Shown one piece after another: positions 1-4,960 of a stretch of 5,874 nucleotides of DNA. A program made the translations under genes and the position numbers. A model generated the notes under the pieces. That model ran no database searches and was not told the origin of the DNA. It saw nothing but the letters and a program-made list of their open reading frames with translations. The stretch lies in contig CANKHS010000088.1 in the NCBI GenBank assembly GCA_947481755.1, forward strand, positions 1-5,874, read 5' to 3'. Numbering within the stretch: position 1 is the first letter of the stretch; each line of letters begins with the position of its first letter. Source of the stretch: Actinomycetota bacterium. GTDB taxonomy: Bacteria; Actinomycetota; Thermoleophilia; Gaiellales; F1-60-MAGs149.

Positions 1-34
1 CGGCCTTGGAGCGAGCGGTGCACGCAGGCAGCAT
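1..34 (-). CDS. possible start of a further minus-strand gene, cut by left edge
   Basis: An ATG at 34-32 on the minus strand opens a frame that stays open to the window edge (first residues M-L-P-A-C-T-A-R-S-K-A). It lies 10 bases after the photolyase stop and is preceded by a full AGGAGG. The spacing between AGGAGG and this ATG is only 3 bases, shorter than usual, so a CTG at 31-29 or a GTG at 23-21 could be the real start. Eleven codons are too few to name a product. If real, it would be the third gene of the mutM-photolyase operon. Confidence is low because the evidence is only the ribosome-binding sequence and a short open frame. Confidence 0.25.
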   Translation of the reverse strand, partial: MLPACTARSKA

Positions 35-37
35 ACG

Positions 38-43
38 CCTCCT
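38..43 (-). promoter_or_regulatory. strong Shine-Dalgarno-like AGGAGG after the photolyase stop
   Basis: The minus strand reads AGGAGG at 43-38, directly after the photolyase stop codon TGA (47-45). It is the best match to the consensus ribosome-binding site seen upstream of any gene in the window. Its position suggests translation of a downstream gene that begins at or near 34. It could also be chance. Confidence 0.35.
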
Positions 44-44
44 C

Positions 45-1628
45 TCACAGCGTGCCGGTGCTGATTGCCTCTGCGACCGTTGCGGCCCGAGCGCGAATCC
101 GTGCCTGCTCCTCGGCTGCGAATCGCTCCCAGCCCCGGGCAGCCTGCGCAGTGCGCGGGTTCGCGGCCAAGCGCGCATGGTGGCGGGCGGTGAAATCCCA
201 GTAGAGCGTGGTAAAGGGACAGGCGTCATCGCCGGTGCGCTGGCGCGGATCGAAGCGACAGCCGCTGCAGTGCCCGGTCATGCGCTTGAGGTACGCGCCA
301 CCGGCCGCGTACGGTTTCGTCGCCATCAGACCACCATCGGCATGCAGGCTCATGCCGGTGACGTTCGCTTGCATCACCCAGTCGTAGCCGTCGGCGAAGC
401 GCTCGCGAAACCACGCGTTGGCGGCCTGCGGTTCGGTACCGAGCAGGAGCATCAGGTTGCCGGCAATCATCAGACGATCGATGTGATGCGCCCACGCGTA
501 GCGCTCGACAGTGTCGGCGACGTGTTGGACGCACGCGAGGTCGGTCGTCGCCTCGCCCGTCAGGGCCGGGGGCACGGGAGCGTGTGCATCGAGCTCGTTG
601 AGGGCCGCGTAACCCGGCATCTCGCGCCAGTAGACCCCGTTGACGTACTCGCGCCAGCCAAGGATCTGCCGGATGAAGCCCTCGACGGAGGCCAGCGGGG
701 CAGTACCGGCACGGTAGGCAGCCTCGGCCGCGGCGATGCATTCGCGCGGCTCAAGCAGACCGATGTTGAGGAGAGGCGAGAGCGTCGAGTGCCGCAGCCA
801 TGGGTCATCAGGGTCACTGACATCTTCGAACGGACCAAAGCCAGCGAGACGCTGCTCGACAAAATCCGTCAGCCACCTGAGGCTCTCGGCCCGCGTGGTG
901 GGGAGCCAGAAGTCCTCGGCTCGACCAGGCAGGCCCGGGGCGCATCGATCGATGTCGGCCTGCACGGCTGCGAGCACGGTGTCGTCGTGATCGATGGGTG
1001 GTGGTGGCGTCGGCCGCTCGCGTTCGTCGCTGCGACGCCAGGCGGCGAAGGTCTCGCGGTTGTCGGTATCGAACGACCACTTGCCGCCGCACGGCTCACC
1101 GTCGTCCAGCAGCACGTCGTGCTCTCGGCGCATCCACGCGTAAAAATCCTGCATCCGCAGCCGACGTCGCGTCCCTGCCCACTCGGAAAACTGCTCGCGC
1201 CCACAGAGAAAGTGCGAGTCGAGAGTGGTCTGGATTGGGCAGCCGATGGCCTCGGCGAGCCGCAGCAGGTTGGCCTGTGCCTGCCACCCCGGTAGCTCCA
1301 TCACGAGCACTTCGGAGGCAGCGTGGTTCGTCACCGCGAGCTTGAGGGCGTCGGCGAATCCGAGCTCGAGCTCCAGACGAAACTCGTCGACCTGCCAGCC
1401 GTCGGCGCGCAACTGCTCTGCGAAACGTCGCATGGCAGTCAGAACCAGCGTGACCTTGTGGCGGTGTAGACGTCCGCGCAGGACGTGTGGCAGCGCTTCG
1501 ATCAGCACGACGCGGTCGTGGTCACGATCGGCGATGGCGAGGGCGCTGTTACGCAGCGATAGCTGCGTGCCTTGGATCCAAACCAGGCGGGTTATGAGGT
1601 CTCCGTGATGACCTGCTCGTTGGGGCAC
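45..1628 (-). CDS. FeS-BCP-type photolyase/cryptochrome (bacterial 6-4 photolyase-like)
   Basis: Flavoprotein of the iron-sulfur bacterial cryptochrome/photolyase family, whose studied member Agrobacterium PhrB repairs UV (6-4) photoproducts with light, FAD and a ribityllumazine antenna. Numbered from the GTG at 1628 (527 aa), the four cluster cysteines are C366, C454, C457 and C470. Their spacing (88, 3, 13) equals that recalled for PhrB (C350, C438, C441, C454). The paired histidines H381-H382 match PhrB H365-H366, the critical repair position, and W406 matches W390. The motifs GMSLHADGG and TKPYAAGG are family hallmarks. The N-terminal part is the Rossmann-like antenna domain (VWIQGTQLS), the rest the helical FAD domain. 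Oddities: the Trp equivalent to PhrB W342 is absent, and no ATG lies at the homologous start. Starts considered: ATG 1688 (too long), GTG 1628 (used here), ATA 1595 (best by homology and ribosome site, 516 aa). It follows mutM in one operon. The family is certain, the exact lesion is not. Confidence 0.93.
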   Translation of the reverse strand: MPQRAGHHGDLITRLVWIQGTQLSLRNSALAIADRDHDRVVLIEALPHVLRGRLHRHKVTLVLTAMRRFAEQLRADGWQVDEFRLELELGFADALKLAVTNHAASEVLVMELPGWQAQANLLRLAEAIGCPIQTTLDSHFLCGREQFSEWAGTRRRLRMQDFYAWMRREHDVLLDDGEPCGGKWSFDTDNRETFAAWRRSDERERPTPPPPIDHDDTVLAAVQADIDRCAPGLPGRAEDFWLPTTRAESLRWLTDFVEQRLAGFGPFEDVSDPDDPWLRHSTLSPLLNIGLLEPRECIAAAEAAYRAGTAPLASVEGFIRQILGWREYVNGVYWREMPGYAALNELDAHAPVPPALTGEATTDLACVQHVADTVERYAWAHHIDRLMIAGNLMLLLGTEPQAANAWFRERFADGYDWVMQANVTGMSLHADGGLMATKPYAAGGAYLKRMTGHCSGCRFDPRQRTGDDACPFTTLYWDFTARHHARLAANPRTAQAARGWERFAAEEQARIRARAATVAEAISTGTL

Positions 1629-2356
1629 CAGTACGTCGTGCGCCCGCCGACGGTGGCGCGCTCGAGTTCGCAGCTGCAACGTGGGCACTGGCCGCCACGG
1701 CGAGCCCGCGCGAAGCGGCCTTTGCCCGAGCCACCCTTCGGCGTCAGAGCTTCGCGCAGGGCGAGTCTCAGAGACGAGCGCAGCTGATTGAGGGCGTCTG
1801 TCGAAAGCGTCCCCGCTGGCTGTCGGGGATTGATCATCGCGTCGAACAACGCTTCGTCGGCGAGCAGGTTGCCCACACCGGCGAGTACTGCCTGGTCGAG
1901 CAGGCGAGCTTTGATCGGTGCGCGGCCCGCCCCGACCCGCTTGCGGAAGGCTTGCGGAGTAATCGTCAAGGCGTCGGGTCCGAGCTTGTCGATGCCGGCG
2001 CCGAGGTGCGCGCGCGACAACCGCCGCTTGTCGCGGAGGGCGACGCGCGACCCGTCGTCAAAGACAATGGTGATGCGGTCCCAGTTGCGTGGCGAGGGCT
2101 TCGGTGCGCTGCGAATTGATCCGCCCATGCCGAGATGCAGTCCCAGCTCGTGTCCACTGTTGGTTTCGAGCCAGAGAAACTTGCCGTGGCGTCCCGCCGC
2201 GGTCACGATTGATTCGCGCAGCGCGCTATCGATCTCGCCCGGCTCGTGTGGGCGGCAGACCCATTCGTCGTCATCCTCGACGTGAACAATGCGCAGACCG
2301 ACGCAGAGGCGTTCGAGCGTCCGGCGCGCCTTCTCGGCTTCGGGTAGCTCCGGCAT
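1592..2356 (-). CDS. mutM: Fpg/Nei-family DNA glycosylase (formamidopyrimidine-DNA glycosylase type)
   Basis: Base-excision-repair glycosylase/AP lyase that removes oxidised bases such as 8-oxoguanine and FaPy. It has 254 aa, slightly shorter than the usual 270 or so. The start at 2356 is fixed by MPELPE: after Met removal Pro1 is the catalytic nucleophile and Glu2 the acid. Other hallmarks are K59 in GRHGKF (Fpg Lys57), HLGMGG (74-79), the DKRRLSR loop, LDQAVLAGVGNLLADEAL with N163, and a C-terminal finger CPRC(224-227)...GGRTTYWCP with R239 for DNA contact. The fourth zinc cysteine is replaced by Glu247 (WCPNEQ), so the finger is non-canonical. The CRPH motif near residue 34 and the WCPxEQ ending resemble a variant actinobacterial Fpg/Nei subgroup, so substrate range may differ from classical MutM. 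An in-frame ATG at 2425 would add 23 residues and bury Pro1, so it is rejected. It heads the repair operon with the photolyase. Confidence 0.93.
   Translation of the reverse strand: MPELPEAEKARRTLERLCVGLRIVHVEDDDEWVCRPHEPGEIDSALRESIVTAAGRHGKFLWLETNSGHELGLHLGMGGSIRSAPKPSPRNWDRITIVFDDGSRVALRDKRRLSRAHLGAGIDKLGPDALTITPQAFRKRVGAGRAPIKARLLDQAVLAGVGNLLADEALFDAMINPRQPAGTLSTDALNQLRSSLRLALREALTPKGGSGKGRFARARRGGQCPRCSCELERATVGGRTTYWCPNEQVITETS
1601..1604 (-). promoter_or_regulatory. GGAG ribosome-binding site pointing to an ATA start at 1595
   Basis: On the minus strand GGAG (1604-1601) stands 5 bases before an ATA codon (1595-1593) that overlaps the mutM stop TAA as ATAA. Translation from there would begin [M]TRLVWIQGTQL, which lines up residue for residue with the PhrB start MSQLVLILGDQL as I recall it. 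The site thus favours initiation at the ATA over the upstream GTG at 1628, which has no clear ribosome site. ATA initiation is very rare, so the call is tentative. Confidence 0.4.
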
Positions 2357-2414
2357 ATACGACTCTTCGCGCGGCGTCGTGCTGCGGCGCGAGGCACGGC
2401 GGCGTTTCGGAACG

Positions 2415-2454
2415 GCAGGCGACATTTTGGGCCCGGGCCCAAAATGTCGCCTGC
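2415..2454. repeat. perfect 40-bp palindrome (20-bp arms, no spacer)
   Basis: The left arm gcaggcgacattttgggccc (2415-2434) is followed at once by its exact reverse complement (2435-2454), with the axis inside CCCGGG. Symmetry stops at 2414/2455. As RNA or a cruciform it would form an 18-bp stem with a CCGG tip. No T-run follows on either strand, and the genes on both sides point away, so it is not an obvious rho-independent terminator. It sits 58 bp before the mutM start and 43 bp before the oxidoreductase start. Possible roles are a symmetric operator for a dimeric regulator, a hairpin in both 5' leaders, or one copy of a dispersed palindromic repeat. The structure is certain, the function unknown. 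Confidence 0.97.
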
Positions 2455-2471
2455 TCGCTCATCGCATCAAA

Positions 2472-2489
2472 GGCAAACCCATGGCAAAC
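2472..2489 (+). repeat. 7-bp direct repeat with 11-bp period
   Basis: GGCAAAC occurs at 2472-2478 and again at 2483-2489, 11 bp apart, about one helical turn. It lies between the palindrome and the oxidoreductase start. Same-face direct repeats can bind regulators, but a 7-bp pair may be chance; the second copy also overlaps a possible nine-codon reading frame. Confidence 0.3.
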
Positions 2490-2497
2490 TCGTGCCT

Positions 2498-3748
2498 ATG
2501 GCTGACGTGATCGTGATTGGAGCGGGTCTCTCGGGTCTGCGTTGCGCTGGCCTCGTGGCCGAGCGCGGGCTCGAGGTCGAGCTCGTCGAGGCGTCTGACG
2601 GCGTTGGTGGCCGTGTCCGCTCCGATGCTGTTGATGGCTTTGTGCTCGACCGTGGCTTCCAGGTGTTGTTCGATGGCTACCCGGAGGCGCAGCGGGCGCT
2701 CGATCTCGAGGCGCTCGACCTCCGCGCCTTCCTGCCGGGTGCAGACATTTGGTGGGACGGGCGCATGCGCACGGTTGGTCACCCACTGCGCGACCCACGC
2801 TCGTTGCCCGATGCGCTGCGCGCAGGTTTGGGCAAGCCACGCGACATTCGGGCTGCCGCCAAGTGGCTGCGCGAAGCGCGTCCATTGGCTACGGCGACCG
2901 CGCCTGAGGTGACAGCCGACGAGCGCCTACGTTCGCTCGGCTTCTCGGACGACATTCGCGAGCATCTGCTGCGCCCGCTCTACGCCGGCGTATTTCTTGA
3001 CCGCGAGCTTGGTGTCTCGAGCCGTCTGATCGACCAGGTTTTCTTGCAGATGGCGGGGGGGCGTACGGTCGTGCCGGCTCGCGGCATGGGGGCTATTTCT
3101 GAGCAGCTGGCAGCACGACTACCTGCGGGCACAATTCGACTCAACGAACGGGTTGCAAAGGTTGGCAAGCGCAGCGTGACGCTCCAGTCGGGCGAAAAAC
3201 TGCGCGCGGAGATTGCGGTGGTGATTGCCGCAGGCACCGTCGATACCTGCACGCTGGCGGGTGTCGAAGCACCTGCGCCCCGCGGTTCGACGTGCCTCTG
3301 GTTCGACGCTCCCGAGGCACCCGCCGGGCGCCGCATCGTGCTTGATGGTGATGGGGTCGGCCCCGTCAACAATGTCGCGGTGATGAGCGCTGTTGCACCG
3401 TCCTACGCTCCGTCCGGCCGCTCACTGGTCGCGGCGTCGTGCGTTGGCTTACCGTTTGCCGGAGATGATGCGGCGCTTGAGTCGGCCGCGTACGCTCAAC
3501 TCGCGGGCTGGTTTGGCGGCCGCGTTGATACGTGGCGCCTGTTGCGGACCGATCGCATTGAGTGGGCTCAGCACGCCCAGCCACCTGGTTCACTCAGTAC
3601 GGGTGCGCGGTGGTTGCGGGACTCCGTCGTGTTGTCGGGCGACGGCACCGAGAACGCCTCGATCGACGGTGCGCTGCGCGCAGGTCGTCGCGCCGCAGAT
3701 CTCGTACTCGCGGGTGTTGTTGGTCAACAGTCGCAGGTGTCGTCATGA
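2498..3748 (+). CDS. FAD-dependent oxidoreductase, amine-oxidase / phytoene-desaturase-like
   Basis: A 416-aa flavoprotein of the amine oxidase/protoporphyrinogen oxidase/phytoene desaturase superfamily. The N-terminal Rossmann fold has GAGLSG (8-13), ribose-binding Glu31 and the VGGR motif (36-39). Near the C-terminus, GDGTENASIDGALRAG (381-396) is the second FAD-binding signature. The middle segment with RPLYAGVFLDRELGVSSRL and PARGMGAISEQLA matches uncharacterised bacterial PDS-like oxidoreductases. The substrate cannot be told from sequence; a carotenoid or amine is possible, but no carotenoid gene is nearby. There is no signal peptide or membrane span, so it is probably cytoplasmic. The start at 2498 (MADVIVIGAG) puts the dinucleotide fold at the very N-terminus, as usual; an in-frame ATG at 2444 inside the palindrome would add 18 unlikely residues. 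No clear Shine-Dalgarno precedes 2498. Its stop overlaps the next start as ATGA, so the two flavoenzymes are probably co-translated. Confidence 0.9.
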   Translation: MADVIVIGAGLSGLRCAGLVAERGLEVELVEASDGVGGRVRSDAVDGFVLDRGFQVLFDGYPEAQRALDLEALDLRAFLPGADIWWDGRMRTVGHPLRDPRSLPDALRAGLGKPRDIRAAAKWLREARPLATATAPEVTADERLRSLGFSDDIREHLLRPLYAGVFLDRELGVSSRLIDQVFLQMAGGRTVVPARGMGAISEQLAARLPAGTIRLNERVAKVGKRSVTLQSGEKLRAEIAVVIAAGTVDTCTLAGVEAPAPRGSTCLWFDAPEAPAGRRIVLDGDGVGPVNNVAVMSAVAPSYAPSGRSLVAASCVGLPFAGDDAALESAAYAQLAGWFGGRVDTWRLLRTDRIEWAQHAQPPGSLSTGARWLRDSVVLSGDGTENASIDGALRAGRRAADLVLAGVVGQQSQVSS

Positions 3749-4893
3749 AGGTTGTGGTCGTTGGCCTTGGCGCGATGGGGTTACCAACCGCGCGGGTGCT
3801 AGCCGAGCGTGGCCACGACGTGATTGGTATTGATCGGCACGGCATCTCGGCGCCGGCCGGCTCGTCGGCAGGTGAGACCCGCATCTTTCGGCTCGCCCAT
3901 GACCGGCCAGAGGACATCCGCCTCGCACGCCGCGCACTCGAGTTATGGCGCGAGTTAGAGCAGCTGAGTGGCGAGCAGATCATCGACCAGGTCGGCCTGA
4001 TTCTCCGTGGCGAGCCGGTGCCCGCTTGGGTGACCGCAATGCGTGACGAGGGGCTCGCCGTCGAAGAGCTCGATGCAGCTGGTGTTGAACGCGTCTTTCC
4101 CGAATTGGCGTTTCGTCCAGACGAGCCCGCAGTCCTGGTCCCTGCCGATGGAGTCGTCTTTGCGCGGCGCGGCCTGGCGGCCATCGCCGCTGCAGCGCGA
4201 GCCGCTGGCGCCGAGCTGGCGATGCCTGAGCGGATGCTGGAGATCACCGAGACACCAGCGGGCGTGCGTGTGACGACCGATCTGCGCGTGATCGAGGCCG
4301 ATGCGGCAGTCATCGCGGCCGGGCCGTGGGCGGAGGAGTTGCTACCGCCGCTCGGCTTTAGTCTCCCGCTGGTCCCAGCGATTGGGCAGGTCTCGTACTG
4401 GCGTGGTGGTGCGGCTTGGGAGCGTCGCCCCTCGCTTGTCGATTTTCAGGAAGACGGCAAGATGGGCGTCTACGGTCTACCGACGCCGGGCAAGGGCTAC
4501 AAGATTGGTCTTGATTATGGAGACGAGGACGCCTGGTTTTCTGATGCCACCGAGTGGGCACGCCGCGAGTTCGAGGAGGAATGCAACCGCGAGTGGGTTG
4601 CAAAGCACGCGCCCGGCCTCGTCACGGATGGCCCGTACATGACCGAGGCCTGTCCGTGGACAATGACTCCGGATGCCGAGTACACGTACGGTCGGCGTGG
4701 GGCGATTGTGGTCGCGGCGGGCTGCTGTGGACACGCCATGAAGTTCACGCCCGTACTCGGCGAGATCCTCGCCGACTTGACGGAAGGCCGAGAGTTGTGG
4801 CCGGACGCCAAGGCCTTCGCGCTCGAGCGGATCCCCGCCGAGATGCCCTTCACGCGCTACGAGACGCCGATGGGTTCGCGCATCTCGCTCTGA
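3745..4893 (+). CDS. FAD-dependent oxidase, monomeric sarcosine oxidase / N-methyl amino acid oxidase-like (DAO family)
   Basis: A 382-aa DAO-fold flavoenzyme, the usual length for monomeric sarcosine oxidase (MSOX) or N-methyltryptophan oxidase, which oxidise secondary amino acids with O2 to give H2O2. The Rossmann motif GLGAMG is at 7-12 with Asp30. SSAGETRIFR (40-49) matches the MSOX SSHGDTRIIR segment. Cys303 in ACPWTMTPD aligns with the covalent FAD attachment Cys315, and AAGCCGHAMKF (324-334) with AAGFSGHGFKF. K253 aligns with Lys265, which activates oxygen. The carboxylate-binding pair Arg52/Lys348 is kept as R49/K333, but His45, His269 and Tyr317 become Ala42, Asp257 and Trp305, so the substrate is probably an amino acid-like amine other than sarcosine. 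Residue equivalences are from memory of MSOX. The start ATG overlaps the upstream stop by ATGA; AGGTG 5 bases upstream may serve as ribosome site. A dehydrogenase rather than oxidase activity is possible. Confidence 0.9.
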   Translation: MKVVVVGLGAMGLPTARVLAERGHDVIGIDRHGISAPAGSSAGETRIFRLAHDRPEDIRLARRALELWRELEQLSGEQIIDQVGLILRGEPVPAWVTAMRDEGLAVEELDAAGVERVFPELAFRPDEPAVLVPADGVVFARRGLAAIAAAARAAGAELAMPERMLEITETPAGVRVTTDLRVIEADAAVIAAGPWAEELLPPLGFSLPLVPAIGQVSYWRGGAAWERRPSLVDFQEDGKMGVYGLPTPGKGYKIGLDYGDEDAWFSDATEWARREFEEECNREWVAKHAPGLVTDGPYMTEACPWTMTPDAEYTYGRRGAIVVAAGCCGHAMKFTPVLGEILADLTEGRELWPDAKAFALERIPAEMPFTRYETPMGSRISL

Positions 4894-4900
4894 CGTCAGA
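4889..4900. promoter_or_regulatory. 12-bp palindrome spanning the end of the DAO gene
   Basis: TCTGACGTCAGA is perfectly symmetric and includes the stop codon TGA of the upstream gene and a TGACGTCA core. It lies 60 bp before the SirB1-like start. It could be an operator half of a pair with the palindrome at 4920-4931; alone it could be chance. Confidence 0.25.
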
Positions 4901-4919
4901 CCCGTGGGTTTGATCGGGT

Positions 4920-4931
4920 AGGTGCGCACCT
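4920..4931. promoter_or_regulatory. 12-bp palindrome upstream of the SirB1-like gene
   Basis: AGGTGCGCACCT is perfectly symmetric and lies 29 bp before the ATG at 4961, a plausible position for an operator or a small leader hairpin. No T-run follows, so it is not a clear terminator for the flavoenzyme operon. A promoter for the downstream gene was not recognised within the 67-bp gap. Confidence 0.3.
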
Positions 4932-4960
4932 CGTGTCACCGAACGTCGAAATCCACCACA

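Larger units (their letters stand above)
2357..2497. promoter_or_regulatory. divergent intergenic control region (mutM / FAD oxidoreductase)
   Basis: This 141-bp gap separates mutM (leftward) from the FAD oxidoreductase (rightward), so promoters for both must lie here or in the gene starts. It contains the 40-bp palindrome and a short direct repeat. No convincing -35/-10 pair was found by eye on either strand, and neither gene has a strong Shine-Dalgarno: mutM has only GAAGAG 6 bases before its ATG, and the oxidoreductase has none. The role as a shared promoter region is inferred from gene orientation. Confidence 0.6.

Noticed and set aside
6..1295. Long plus-strand open frame (429 aa) opposite the photolyase
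   Set aside because: It lies antisense to a strongly supported gene, has low-complexity Arg/Gly-rich composition and no recognisable motif; such mirror frames are usual in high-GC DNA.
2415..2454. 40-bp palindrome as a rho-independent terminator
   Set aside because: No T-run on either side and both flanking genes are transcribed away from it, so no transcript from them ends here.
3055..3061. Run of seven G inside the FAD oxidoreductase, possible frameshift or phase-variable tract
   Set aside because: The reading frame and the family motifs continue unbroken on both sides, and seven G is short for a phase-variable tract in high-GC DNA.
3594..4313. Minus-strand open frame (239 aa) opposite the DAO-family gene
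   Set aside because: Ser/Arg/Ala-rich composition typical of an antisense frame, and it covers well-conserved coding sequence on the other strand.
4897..4912. Hairpin-like CAGACCCGTGGGTTTG after the DAO-family gene
   Set aside because: Imperfect short stem with a small loop and no following T-run; not supported as a terminator.
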